From contig JBNRMV010000008.1 in NCBI GenBank assembly GCA_050309775.1, positions 62,001 to 126,000 of the forward strand: 64,000 bases of DNA, given 5' to 3'. The notes below the pieces were generated by a model, which saw nothing but the letters and a program-made list of their open reading frames with translations, had not been told where the DNA came from and ran no database searches. Of the stretch, positions 1 to 8,093 are shown in pieces (position 1 is the first letter of the stretch; each line of letters begins with the position of its first letter). Position numbers and translations under genes: made by a program. The DNA is from DTU072 sp050309775. GTDB taxonomy: Bacteria; Bacillota; Clostridia; Christensenellales; DTU072.

Positions 1-2
1 AA

Positions 3-314
3 TTCAGAATGCGAAACGGCGATGAACAGACACCCAAAGGCGAGTTTTTAAGCATTGACTATGCTATGAACGCTGCGGCGTACGGTTTCAAAAGTTACAA
101 AGCCACGACGCTTGCCGAACTTAAGAATGCGATTGAAGACACAAAACAACAACAGTGCTGCACACTCATTGATATCAAGGTGTTGCCAAAAACCATGACT
201 CACGGTTATGGCGGTTGGTGGAATACCGGCTGCAGTACGCTACCAAGAACAGAGAAAGCAAAAAGCACGCTTGCCGAAAAACAACAAAAACTCAAAAATT
301 CCAGAAAATACTAA
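3..314 (+). CDS. iolD: IolD C-terminal fragment (trihydroxycyclohexane-1,2-dione acylhydrolase)
   Basis: The reading frame enters from the left edge (first full codon at position 3), so only about 103 C-terminal residues are present. IolD is the thiamine-diphosphate-dependent enzyme that opens the ring of 3D-(3,5/4)-trihydroxycyclohexane-1,2-dione in myo-inositol breakdown. The visible part has the family-like stretches FLSIDYAMNAAAYGFKSYK and GYGGWWNTG near the C-terminus. The identification rests on this similarity and on the next three genes, iolE, mmsA and iolG, which act in the same pathway. The ATG at position 9 is internal, not a start. Seventeen bases separate the stop from the iolE start, consistent with one transcript. 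Confidence 0.8.
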   Translation, partial: FRMRNGDEQTPKGEFLSIDYAMNAAAYGFKSYKATTLAELKNAIEDTKQQQCCTLIDIKVLPKTMTHGYGGWWNTGCSTLPRTEKAKSTLAEKQQKLKNSRKY

Positions 315-331
315 TAACGGAGAAATTTTAT

Positions 332-1225
332 ATGCTTGACAAGAAAAAAGTCTTTATCGGAATAGCCCCTATCGGCTGGACAAACGACGATATGCCCGAA
401 CTGGGCGCAGAAAACAGCTTTCAGCAGTGCGTCAGCGAAATGGCGCTGGCAAAGTTTAAGGGCTGCGAAATCGGCTCAAAATATCCCACCAAGCTGAAAG
501 AACTAAAAAAAGCGCTGAAACTGCGCAAGCTTAAGATAGCAAACTGCTGGTTTTCCACCTTTTTGCTTACCGAAGACTATGAAAAGGTAGAAAAAGAGTT
601 TTTGAAAAAATGCCGTTTTCTGAAGTCGCTGGGCGCAAAAGTTATTGGCGTAAGCGAACAGAGCCACAGCATACAGGGCAAGGAACTGCCGATTTTTGAG
701 GCAAAATATAATATGAACGATACCGAATGGGCAAGGCTGTGCGAGGGTTTGAACAAACTTGGCGCCGCCGCCAAGTCCGTAGGCATTACAATGACTTTCC
801 ACCACCATATGGGTACTGTCGTACAGACGGAGCAAGAAATTGACAGAATGCTTTCAGACACAGACAGTGACAAAGTTTTCTTATTGTTTGACAGCGGACA
901 CTTGGCGTATTGCGGAGAGGATTATTTGAGCGTACTGAACAAGCATGCAGGCAGAATAAAACATGTGCATCTGAAAGACATTCGTCCAGAAATAGTCAAA
1001 AAAGTTAAGAGCGGCGGTCTGAGCTTTCTTCAGGGCGTCAGAATGGGTACCTTTACCGTACCGGGTGACGGCGCCATTGACTTTGCGCCAATAATCGACA
1101 TACTTGACAAAAACAATTATGAGGGTTGGTTGTTGGTGGAGGCGGAACAAGACCCGGCCATTGCCAATCCGTTGGAATATGCGATGAAAGCGCGTAAATA
1201 TATAAAAAAACTGACAAAAATATAA
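332..1225 (+). CDS. iolE: Inosose dehydratase IolE
   Basis: 297 residues, the normal length for IolE, a TIM-barrel (xylose isomerase-like AP endonuclease 2 fold) enzyme that dehydrates 2-keto-myo-inositol to the trihydroxycyclohexanedione used by IolD. The N-terminus has IGIAPIGWTNDDMPELG, typical of the family. Candidate metal-site residues lie in TFHHHMG, LLFDSGHLAYCG and HVHLKDIRPE, and the C-terminal part has the GDGAIDFAPII and EGWLLVEAEQDP barrel motifs. The frame is open upstream to 215, but the ATG at 332 is chosen because it follows AACGGAGAAATTTTAT with a usable GGAG and because homology starts there. It is followed by mmsA after 16 bases. Confidence 0.9.
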   Translation: MLDKKKVFIGIAPIGWTNDDMPELGAENSFQQCVSEMALAKFKGCEIGSKYPTKLKELKKALKLRKLKIANCWFSTFLLTEDYEKVEKEFLKKCRFLKSLGAKVIGVSEQSHSIQGKELPIFEAKYNMNDTEWARLCEGLNKLGAAAKSVGITMTFHHHMGTVVQTEQEIDRMLSDTDSDKVFLLFDSGHLAYCGEDYLSVLNKHAGRIKHVHLKDIRPEIVKKVKSGGLSFLQGVRMGTFTVPGDGAIDFAPIIDILDKNNYEGWLLVEAEQDPAIANPLEYAMKARKYIKKLTKI

Positions 1226-1241
1226 TATAAAAAGGAGAGTA

Positions 1242-2747
1242 ATGATGGAAATATTAAAGTATTTTACCAACAATCAATTTGTGGAATCAAAGAGCCAAAA
1301 GTTCTATGAAGTTTACAATCCCTCTACAGGAGAGCTGATAGCAAAATGTCCCAGATTATTGACTTCGGAAATAAAAGAGGTCATAAACAATGCCGCAGAG
1401 GCGTATAAAACATGGTCCAGAGTGCCCGTAACAAGAAGAGTGCAGATACTTTATAAGGTTAAGCAACTGCTTGACGAAAACCTTGAAGAGCTTACTTTGA
1501 TTTGCGCAAAAGAGCATGGCAAGGTATATGACGAAGCAAAAGGCGATGTGCTGAAAGCCATTGAAGGCACAGAACTTGCCATTTCCATGCCTATCTTGAT
1601 GCAGGGCGATTCTCTTATGGATACTTCAAGGGGCTATGACACGGTTATGTACCGCGAATCGATGGGAGTCTTTGCCGGCATATCCCCGTTCAACTTCCCC
1701 GCAATGATTCCTATGGGTTGGATGGCACCGAATTGCATTGCCGCAGGTAACACAATAGTGCTGAAAGTCGCCGGAGCAACGCCGCTGACCTCTTTGAAAA
1801 TAGCAGAGTTGTACCGTCAGGCAGGACTGCCCGACGGCGTGCTGAATGTCATATCCTGCGACAGGAATGACACACAGGAGCTGTTGACAAATCCCATTAT
1901 TAAAGGCATATCTTTTGTCGGCTCAACAAAGGTCGGCAGGTATATTTACGAAACGGGTGCGGCTCACGGCAAGCGAGTGCAAGCGCTTTGCGAAGCAAAA
2001 AACCATGCGTTGGTGCTGGAAGATGCGCCCATTGACAGAGTTGCCGCAGGCATAATAAACGCTTTTTGCGGTTGCGCAGGCGAAAGATGCATGGCGCTGC
2101 CCGTAGTCGTTGCGCAAGAGTCGATTGCCGACAAACTTGTGGCAAAGATTTGCGAACTTGCTTCCAAACTGAAAATAGGTCCGGCATACGAAAGAAGCAG
2201 TCAGCTGGGTCCGGTTTATAGCAAGCAACACAAAGAAAGTATCATAGAATGGATAAACAAGGGCATACAAGAGGGCGCCGAACTTGTGCTTGACGGCAGA
2301 GAGTGCACTGTCGAGGGTTATGAGAACGGTTTTTATCTTGCGCCGACGGTGTTTGACAAGGTTACCCCCGAAATGACGGTTGGCGTTCACGAGATTTTCG
2401 GCCCGGTACTGTGCGTAAAGAGAGTCAAGGACTTTGACGAGGGCTTAGCGCTGATGAATGACAGTCCTTTTGCCAACGGCTCCGTAATTTATACGCAAAA
2501 CGGCTATTATGCCAGAGAGTTTGCCCGCAACACCGACGGCGGTATGGTGGGCATAAATGTCGGCATTCCCGTACCTATCGGAGTATTCCCTTTCAGCGGA
2601 CACAAGGATTCTTTCTTTGGCGATTTGCATTGCCTTGGCAAGGATGCGTACAGATTCTTTACGGAGAGCAAATCTGTGACAACACACTGGTTTGACGAAC
2701 ACGAAATGACCTCAACAAAAGTAAGTACCTGGGATGGTACAATTTAA
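1242..2747 (+). CDS. mmsA: CoA-acylating (methyl)malonate-semialdehyde dehydrogenase
   Basis: 501 residues, an aldehyde dehydrogenase superfamily member of the MmsA/IolA type. It converts malonate semialdehyde, the end product of inositol degradation, with CoA and NAD+ to acetyl-CoA and CO2. The nucleophilic cysteine is in GCAGERCMAL (Cys283 counted from the first ATG). The NAD-binding ISPFNFPAMIPMGWMAPNCIA stretch and the C-terminal NVGIPVPIGVFPFSGHKDSFFG signature fit MmsA rather than generic aldehyde dehydrogenases. The start is ATGATG at 1242/1245 after AAAGGAG; the second ATG has the more usual 7-base spacing, so the protein may be one residue shorter. It lies in the iol operon between iolE and iolG. 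Confidence 0.9.
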   Translation: MMEILKYFTNNQFVESKSQKFYEVYNPSTGELIAKCPRLLTSEIKEVINNAAEAYKTWSRVPVTRRVQILYKVKQLLDENLEELTLICAKEHGKVYDEAKGDVLKAIEGTELAISMPILMQGDSLMDTSRGYDTVMYRESMGVFAGISPFNFPAMIPMGWMAPNCIAAGNTIVLKVAGATPLTSLKIAELYRQAGLPDGVLNVISCDRNDTQELLTNPIIKGISFVGSTKVGRYIYETGAAHGKRVQALCEAKNHALVLEDAPIDRVAAGIINAFCGCAGERCMALPVVVAQESIADKLVAKICELASKLKIGPAYERSSQLGPVYSKQHKESIIEWINKGIQEGAELVLDGRECTVEGYENGFYLAPTVFDKVTPEMTVGVHEIFGPVLCVKRVKDFDEGLALMNDSPFANGSVIYTQNGYYAREFARNTDGGMVGINVGIPVPIGVFPFSGHKDSFFGDLHCLGKDAYRFFTESKSVTTHWFDEHEMTSTKVSTWDGTI

Positions 2748-2766
2748 TAAAAAGGAAGTAAGTCAT

Positions 2767-3792
2767 ATGTTAAAAATCGGTATCATAGGCGCCGGCAGAA
2801 TCGGCAGGGTTCACGGCGAATCAATCAGCAGGTACATAAAAGAAGCCACCATAAAATCCATTGCTGACCCTTTCATAAATGAAAGCACAAGAGAATGGGC
2901 GGCAGCAATGGGCATAAATGAAGTCTATACGGATTACAAAAAAATCCTGGCAGACAAAGAAATTGATGCCGTGCTTATTTGTTCCTCAACGGATACACAT
3001 TCAGCAATATCCCTTGAAGCCATAGCCGCAGGAAAGCATATTTTCTGCGAAAAGCCCATTGACCACGATGTGCAAAAAATCAAGGAGGTTATGGCTGCGC
3101 TGGCAAAGACAAAACTTAAATATCAGGTAGGCTTCAATCGCCGCTTTGACCACAACTTTGCCGCCGTACAAAAGGCGGTGGCGGATGGCGTCATAGGCGA
3201 CTTGAACATTCTCAAAATTACTTCACGAGACCCTGCGGCTCCGCCCGTTTCATACATAAAGGTCAGCGGCGGCATGTTCCTTGACATGACGATACATGAC
3301 TTTGATATGGTGAGATTTGTTTCGGGCGCAGAAGTTGAAGAAGTTTTTGCCTACGGCGGCGTGCTTGTTGACCAAGAAATAGGCACTGCCGGCGACATTG
3401 ACACAGCCATAATCACAATGAAGCTGACCAACGGCGCGCTTGCCGTCATCGACAACTGCCGCCGCGCCAGTTATGGCTATGACCAAAGGCTTGAAGCCTT
3501 CGGCTCCCTTGGACAAGCGGCAATTGCCAACGACACCGCCTCCACAACAGTTATCAGCGGAGCAAAGGGCGTCATTGCCGAAAAGCCGCTGCATTTCTTC
3601 TTAGAAAGATATATGCAGGCATATGTAAACGAGGTGACGGATTTCATTCGCGCCATAAAGAATGACACCGAAGTGCCCGTAAATGTCAATGACGGATTGC
3701 AGCCGGTACTTATCGGACTGGCGGCAAAGCGTTCTATTGCCGAAAACAGACCCGTAACCATAAGAGAAATAATGGAGGAATACTCAATTTAA
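2767..3792 (+). CDS. iolG: Inositol 2-dehydrogenase (Gfo/Idh/MocA family)
   Basis: 341 residues. The N-terminal Rossmann domain starts GIIGAGRIGRVHGE (dinucleotide binding), followed by the ICSSTDTHSAI loop and the family EKP motif in FCEKPIDHD. The C-terminal domain contains GGMFLDMTIHDFDMVRF, where Asp and His are the expected catalytic pair. In context it performs the first step, NAD-dependent oxidation of myo-inositol (or an isomer such as scyllo-inositol) to an inosose. The frame extends upstream into mmsA, but the ATG at 2767 follows AAAAGGAAGTAAGTCAT and is where homology begins. Which inositol isomer is preferred cannot be read from the sequence. Confidence 0.88.
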   Translation: MLKIGIIGAGRIGRVHGESISRYIKEATIKSIADPFINESTREWAAAMGINEVYTDYKKILADKEIDAVLICSSTDTHSAISLEAIAAGKHIFCEKPIDHDVQKIKEVMAALAKTKLKYQVGFNRRFDHNFAAVQKAVADGVIGDLNILKITSRDPAAPPVSYIKVSGGMFLDMTIHDFDMVRFVSGAEVEEVFAYGGVLVDQEIGTAGDIDTAIITMKLTNGALAVIDNCRRASYGYDQRLEAFGSLGQAAIANDTASTTVISGAKGVIAEKPLHFFLERYMQAYVNEVTDFIRAIKNDTEVPVNVNDGLQPVLIGLAAKRSIAENRPVTIREIMEEYSI

Positions 3793-3809
3793 TTAACAGC
3801 GGAGACATT

Positions 3810-4724
3810 ATGCCAAATCTGATAACGCACAATTATTTCGGAAAAAAAGTAAAAGAAGGTCTTTCGGGAAAAGCCTTAGAAATTATAAACAAGGCTCCCG
3901 AAGCCTTTTATTTGGGAGCCATAGGTCCCGATTGTTTGTTTGCGCTAAGGGAAATCGGCTCAAAGTATAAGTATTATCCCAACAGAATGCAATACACAAA
4001 CACTTTGGAAGTATTTGAAAAAACCGCCGATTATTTGCGCGACAATCCCGATGACATAAAGTTTGCATACATGCTGGGTATGATTTGCCATTATGTTGCA
4101 GACTTTCATTTTCACCCTTATGTCAACTATTTTGTTGAAAGGGGCTTTTCAAAATACCTTCCGGCAAACCAACAACTCAGCATACATACCTTGATAGAAT
4201 CGGCCATTGACTCCCATATTTGTGACGAAAAGCTGGGCATTGCCTGCAACAAGTTTGCTGCCGGCGCGGCAAGCAGCGCGCCTCGCAAGGTGCGCGTTTC
4301 TATAGGGGAATTGTACGAAAAAGCCATAAATGACATTTTTGGAATCTATCCCACCAAAAGGCACATCAGTTTTTCATTTTGGCTGACCAAAAAGTTTCTT
4401 GATATATCGGTGGACAAAAAGGGCAGAAAGAAAAGGTTTTTTGACAAGGTAGAAAACATCGTTGGGGGAAAAAAGAAAATTACCGGTTTAATGCGCCCTC
4501 CCGAAGGTTACCAAAAAATAGACTACATGAACCGCAACCACCTTCCTTGGCTGAAGGTCCGAAACGGCAAGGAATATTCTACTATGTCAGCCGACGAGTT
4601 GCTGGAGCTTGCCTCAGAAAAAGCCGTGGTTTATATCGAAAATTATTTGAATTATGTATTTGACAAAAAACCTCTTAAGAGGGAGGACTTTGCTGTTAAT
4701 TATGAAGGCGTAAAGATTTATTAA
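3810..4724 (+). CDS. Zinc-dependent phospholipase C-like protein
   Basis: 304 residues, similar to the zinc-dependent phospholipase C fold (Zn_dep_PLPC). Visible metal-ligand motifs are THNYFGKKV near the N-terminus, GPDCLF, ICHYVADFHFHPYVNYF around residues 90-110 and HTLIESAIDSHI. These His/Asp clusters match the tri-zinc site of the family. There is no signal peptide, so it is probably cytoplasmic and may be a phosphodiester hydrolase of unknown substrate rather than a toxin-like enzyme. It starts 17 bases after iolG behind AGCGGAGAC, so it appears to be the last gene of the inositol operon. A role in processing inositol phosphates or phosphatidylinositol would fit that position but is inference. 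Confidence 0.7.
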   Translation: MPNLITHNYFGKKVKEGLSGKALEIINKAPEAFYLGAIGPDCLFALREIGSKYKYYPNRMQYTNTLEVFEKTADYLRDNPDDIKFAYMLGMICHYVADFHFHPYVNYFVERGFSKYLPANQQLSIHTLIESAIDSHICDEKLGIACNKFAAGAASSAPRKVRVSIGELYEKAINDIFGIYPTKRHISFSFWLTKKFLDISVDKKGRKKRFFDKVENIVGGKKKITGLMRPPEGYQKIDYMNRNHLPWLKVRNGKEYSTMSADELLELASEKAVVYIENYLNYVFDKKPLKREDFAVNYEGVKIY

Positions 4725-4775
4725 GCAGCGTATATCTTAAAAATATCACGAATGCCGACAAGTAATAAAATTAAC

Positions 4776-4822
4776 AAGAATGAGCTGCTCCAATATGAAT
4801 GCGGAGCAACTCATTCTTTTTT
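4776..4822. terminator. Bidirectional intrinsic terminator
   Basis: The arms AAGAATGAGCTGCTCC (4776-4791) and GGAGCAACTCATTCTT (4803-4818) pair over 15 of 16 positions, with one C/A mismatch and an 11-base loop. A T-run follows on the plus strand, and A-rich sequence on the other side gives a T-run on the minus strand. It sits between the convergent iol operon and the gene ending at 4844 and can serve both. Confidence 0.9.
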
Positions 4823-4843
4823 ATGTTTTGGAAAGCAAATATA

Positions 4844-5383
4844 TTATAGATATGGTTTGAGCGCTTCAATGTTGTTGTGCAGCATATCCATAAGTTTGTC
4901 AGCAAAAGTTAAATCAACTTTTGCCGCAGGGTCAAGGCTGTTCTTTACTTTAACCAAACTTATGATGCCCATATTCAAACCCTGAATCATTATTTCCGCA
5001 AGTTTGCTGGATGAGCGGTCGCTGATTGTGTTCATAATCAAGCCGCTGTACATCATCACCTTGCTGAAAAAAGTAGCTGAACGCAAGTCATAGCCCTCTG
5101 TTGCCGCTTGCAATTCCAGTTCCTTTGCCAGCGCCTTATAACTGTTGTATTGACGGAAGAGTATGCTTTTCAGCGCCTTGTCCTTTACCATCGGACGCAC
5201 TATTTCTATGCTTTGCATGCCTACGGTGGCGTTTTTGTACACCTCTTGCAACAGTTCCATTTGGTCGAGCATGCCAGCGTCTATCTCTTCTTGCTCTATT
5301 TCCTCGCCCATGACTTTTTTTAGTCTGGTTTTTTGTATGCCTTCTTCTTCGTTTATCATTTGTTTCTTTTGTACCTCTGCCAT
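4844..5383 (-). CDS. Conserved helical clostridial hypothetical protein
   Basis: 179 residues, no signal peptide. After a charged N-terminal extension rich in Glu and Lys (about 35 residues), the rest resembles a small all-helical family seen in clostridia (LLQEVYKNATVGMQSIE, EGYDLRSATFFSKVMMYSGLIMNTISD, SSSKLAEIMIQGLNMGI), with the look of a ferritin-like or four-helix bundle but no clear metal ligands. I do not know its function. The start at 5383 follows AAAAGGAGTATTCAAAA, a good ribosome binding site. Its first 248 bases lie inside the longer yabQ frame. Position downstream of yabP-yabQ suggests possible sporulation-linked expression. Confidence 0.65.
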   Translation of the reverse strand: MAEVQKKQMINEEEGIQKTRLKKVMGEEIEQEEIDAGMLDQMELLQEVYKNATVGMQSIEIVRPMVKDKALKSILFRQYNSYKALAKELELQAATEGYDLRSATFFSKVMMYSGLIMNTISDRSSSKLAEIMIQGLNMGIISLVKVKNSLDPAAKVDLTFADKLMDMLHNNIEALKPYL

Positions 5384-5759
5384 TTTTGAATACTCCTTTT
5401 ATCTTAGCTTGCATAGCCGACAACTTTTTATGCGTTTTCGCAAGCGCTTTCTTAAATAAAACCGACAGTTTTGCATTAAAGACTTGCGCGCTGCGGCGCA
5501 GTTGGTCTTTTAATAACAGTCGAAGTATAATTGCGCCGCAAAAAAAGCAAAAGAGGGTGTACCACTTGATTTGTCCGTCATAAAACAAGTGCGTAACGGC
5601 AAGGAAAATGCCGCAAGCAAGCATTGCCGACAATAAATCGGCTATTGGCGCAAAGAATTTTTTTGCCGAAAAGCTGCGCAAAAATTCATAAATAACATAA
5701 CCTGCGCACCCTGCGGAAAAAAAGAGTACGGCAAAATATGGCTGTACAAGCGTTTCCAT
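5136..5759 (-). CDS. yabQ: YabQ-like spore cortex membrane protein
   Basis: As read, 207 residues. The first 90 or so carry hydrophobic segments (PYFAVLFFSAGCAGYVIYEFL; IADLLSAMLACGIFLAVTHLFY; WYTLFCFFCGAIILRLLL), matching YabQ, a membrane protein needed for spore cortex formation and made in the mother cell. Identification relies strongly on the adjacent yabP, whose stop codon directly abuts this start. From about residue 126 the frame overlaps the start of the next gene, and the translation there becomes an Arg/Lys-rich, low-complexity tail unlike a structured domain. That tail may be fortuitous readthrough, the result of a frameshift or sequencing error near 5380-5400, or a genuine basic cytoplasmic tail. 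Confidence 0.7.
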   Translation of the reverse strand: METLVQPYFAVLFFSAGCAGYVIYEFLRSFSAKKFFAPIADLLSAMLACGIFLAVTHLFYDGQIKWYTLFCFFCGAIILRLLLKDQLRRSAQVFNAKLSVLFKKALAKTHKKLSAMQAKIKGVFKNGRGTKETNDKRRRRHTKNQTKKSHGRGNRARRDRRWHARPNGTVARGVQKRHRRHAKHRNSASDGKGQGAEKHTLPSIQQL

Positions 5760-6023
5760 TTATTTGAATATACGCTTTACCAAAGACAGTTTTTCTTGCT
5801 TTTTGCCATAGACAAGCGAATGAACGGCGCCTTTTATAACGAGATTTTGTCCTTTTATGTCCAAATCCACCACCGTCAGCCCGTCGCCCTTTACGGTTAT
5901 TGAGTCGCTGACAAGTTCGGCAACGACGGTCTTTGCGTCAAAGCTGTCAACATTGGTCACGCCGGTTATGGTCAAAACGCCTTTTTCCAAATACAGGCTG
6001 TGTTCTTTTATTAGTTGTTCCAT
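5760..6023 (-). CDS. yabP: Sporulation protein YabP
   Basis: 87 residues from the ATG at 6023, which has a strong GGAGG site six bases upstream (AACGGAGGTATT). The frame could start 20 codons earlier, but that extension is not family-like. The sequence EHSLYLEKGVLTITGVTNVDSFDAKTVV followed by a beta-strand pattern ending in GAVHSLVYG is the YabP signature. YabP partners YabQ in spore cortex assembly. The stop codon is immediately next to the yabQ start, so the two are probably translationally coupled. Upstream the minus strand carries GCATACATACC, which resembles a SigE -10, but the -35 match is weak, so this is only a hint. Confidence 0.88.
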   Translation of the reverse strand: MEQLIKEHSLYLEKGVLTITGVTNVDSFDAKTVVAELVSDSITVKGDGLTVVDLDIKGQNLVIKGAVHSLVYGKKQEKLSLVKRIFK

Positions 6024-6066
6024 AATACCTCCGTTATAGATTATTACGCACAAAAGGTATGTATGC

Positions 6067-6095
6067 TTGACTATTGTCAACAATACAAATATAAT
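6067..6095 (+). promoter_or_regulatory. SigA-type promoter for the 6102 gene, predicted leaderless
   Basis: The -35 is TTGACT (6067-6072), the spacer 17 bases and the -10 TATAAT (6090-6095). The expected start site, seven bases beyond the -10, is the A of the ATG at 6102. The -35 forms half of a perfect inverted repeat, TTGACTATTGTCAA (6067-6080). Confidence 0.8.
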
Positions 6096-6101
6096 CGAAA
6101 T

Positions 6102-7394
6102 ATGAAAGATTTTGAAATATCAGAGAAGTACGGTTCTTGGTTCAGATTGGACAACTCGGCAGCGGTGTATCCCATGCTGATTACGCTGAAGACCCAAAGC
6201 CTCTTCCGTCTGGGTGTAGAACTAAAAGAATATATTGACAGAGATGACCTCGAAAGAGCGTTGAAGAATGCTTTCAAGCGCTATCCCTCATTTGAAGTCG
6301 AACTTTCGCAAGGATTTTTTCGTCATTATTTTGTTTCCAACAAACGAACGCCCCTTGTGCGCGCAGATGACGGTTCACTGCTCAAAAAGATAGATTTTCG
6401 CAAAAACAAAGGCTATTTGCTGCGCGTAACCTATTTCAAGAAAAAGATTTTTGTTGATTTTTTTCACGGGCTTTGCGACGGCAGTTCGGCGCTGGAATTT
6501 TTGAAAACGCTTGTTTATTATTACCTTGCCGAACGCGGTCAGGACATACCCTCCGACGGCATAAAGACCCTTGAACAACCGCTGAACCTAGAGGAGTTCA
6601 AAGACGGCTTCAAAGAGAACTACAAGAAGTTCAACTTCAAAAAAGGTTTGAACAAAATGGCGGGCGGAGGCGCTTTCCAAATCAAAGATACCTTTTTCAA
6701 AAGGGAAGGTTTCGGACTGGTGCAAGGTACCGTTGACACCGCAGAATTGCTGGCGCTCTCAAAAAAATACTCATGCAGCTTGACTGTGCTGATTGCCGCA
6801 TTAGCTATGCTTTCGGTAACCAAAGTATATTACAAAGGACATTCAAAACACCCGCTTACGGTATTTATCCCAATAAACTTAAGAAGGTATTATCCCTCGC
6901 AATCAATTTATAACTTCACCAGTTTTGCAAAGTGCCGCATCGACCCTAACACTACCGAACACAACCTTGTCAGCTATGTGGAAGTAATGAAGGAGCAATT
7001 GAGCGGACAGTTGGAGAAACATGAACTTGATTTGAAAGTCAGCTTTACTTCGCTTATGGACAAGAAGCCTTTGCTGAAATATATGCCGCTTTTCATTAAA
7101 TCTTTTTTTGCCAAGTTAGTGAAGCGCCTTACCAGCAGCACCAAGCAGACTATGTTTATTTCCAATTTGGGCAACATACTTCTTCCCAACAATGAGCATA
7201 TTGACAGTTTTTCTTTCTTACTGAACTGCGGACGCAATACCCCCAATAATATGGGTATTGTATCTTACAAAAATAAAACAGTTATTACCTTCACCCGACA
7301 AATAGTAAGTACGGAACTGGAAAGACATTTTTTCACAGCGCTCAGCGATTTGGGTTTGTCCGTGGCTGTTGCAAGCAACATGAGGGAGGTATAA
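6102..7394 (+). CDS. Condensation-fold acyltransferase (alcohol acetyltransferase-like)
   Basis: 430 residues. It has the chloramphenicol acetyltransferase/condensation-type active site H-x-x-x-D-G in DFFHGLCDGSSALEF (His122, Asp126) and a later ISNLGNI strand typical of the fold. Related clostridial proteins are annotated as alcohol acetyltransferases; the true acyl donor and acceptor are unknown. It lies one base upstream of a zinc-ribbon membrane protein and close to an alpha/beta hydrolase, a combination that suggests ester or lipid acylation and deacylation. Start choice: ATG 6102 has no Shine-Dalgarno but sits exactly at the predicted +1 of a strong promoter. ATG 6063 has AAAAGG upstream but would lie within that promoter. 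Confidence 0.68.
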   Translation: MKDFEISEKYGSWFRLDNSAAVYPMLITLKTQSLFRLGVELKEYIDRDDLERALKNAFKRYPSFEVELSQGFFRHYFVSNKRTPLVRADDGSLLKKIDFRKNKGYLLRVTYFKKKIFVDFFHGLCDGSSALEFLKTLVYYYLAERGQDIPSDGIKTLEQPLNLEEFKDGFKENYKKFNFKKGLNKMAGGGAFQIKDTFFKREGFGLVQGTVDTAELLALSKKYSCSLTVLIAALAMLSVTKVYYKGHSKHPLTVFIPINLRRYYPSQSIYNFTSFAKCRIDPNTTEHNLVSYVEVMKEQLSGQLEKHELDLKVSFTSLMDKKPLLKYMPLFIKSFFAKLVKRLTSSTKQTMFISNLGNILLPNNEHIDSFSFLLNCGRNTPNNMGIVSYKNKTVITFTRQIVSTELERHFFTALSDLGLSVAVASNMREV

Positions 7395-7395
7395 A

Positions 7396-8079
7396 ATGCG
7401 CTGCCAAAAATGCAATGTAGAAATAGAAGGAAAAACCTCCGTCTGTCCTCTGTGCCACAACAGGCTTGACCTAACAGAAGAAGCCAAGAAAGAAATTCAA
7501 AGAGCCGAAAGGGCGTTTCCCGAGCGCTCAAAAAACCGCCCGAAAGCAACGACGCCGTTTAATAAGCTCTATCTGATTATCTCATTTAACATAATGCTGA
7601 TATCCATAACAACGAATATCATTGTTACCCCAAAGGTTTATTGGTCGCTTATTGTGCTGGCATTCTTATTTTATTTATACTATTTTATCAGATATACCAT
7701 AATGAGTTATCGTCACTTTAACACAAAGGTTTTTGCGCAGGCGGTGGCGCTGACAGCCATAATGATATTGGTACAGCAAGTGCTGGAAAAAAACCTATGG
7801 GTTTATGAATACATTTTGCCCGGCATTGTATTCGTATCTACGGTTATGATTGGGGCGTATATTTTAATAAATTTAGAAAATGCCCGTCAATATATCTTCA
7901 GCCTTTTCCTTGTGGGCATACTTGGGTTGTTGCCTATTCTCATAGTGGTATTGACGCATCGTCAGGTGGTTTGGCCGTCAATAGTTGTCGCCGCCACTTC
8001 GGGGAGCATAATTCTCACCACCATAATTCTCGCCCACAAAATTATATGGGCGGAGATTAAGCGGATTTTTCATATTTAG
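7396..8079 (+). CDS. Zinc-ribbon membrane protein, DUF6320-like
   Basis: 227 residues. The N-terminus MRCQKCNVEIEGKTSVCPLCHNRL is a four-cysteine zinc ribbon. A charged linker is followed by about six hydrophobic segments from residue 55 on (LYLIISFNIMLISITTNIIV, LIVLAFLFYLYYFI, FAQAVALTAIMILV, ILPGIVFVSTVMIGAYILI, FSLFLVGILGLLPILIVVL, IVVAATSGSIILTTIILA). I recall this architecture as DUF6320, often next to acetyltransferase-like genes in clostridia; the number should be checked. It starts one base after the upstream stop (TAAAATG), so it is co-translated and may be the membrane partner of that acyltransferase. Its 3' end is 14 bases from the convergent hydrolase. Confidence 0.7.
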   Translation: MRCQKCNVEIEGKTSVCPLCHNRLDLTEEAKKEIQRAERAFPERSKNRPKATTPFNKLYLIISFNIMLISITTNIIVTPKVYWSLIVLAFLFYLYYFIRYTIMSYRHFNTKVFAQAVALTAIMILVQQVLEKNLWVYEYILPGIVFVSTVMIGAYILINLENARQYIFSLFLVGILGLLPILIVVLTHRQVVWPSIVVAATSGSIILTTIILAHKIIWAEIKRIFHI

Positions 8080-8093
8080 GGAATCGAACCAAA

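Noticed and set aside
5760..6110. A SigE promoter in front of yabP
   Set aside because: GCATACATACC resembles the -10, but no -35 matching the SigE consensus lies at the right distance, so it was not listed as a feature.
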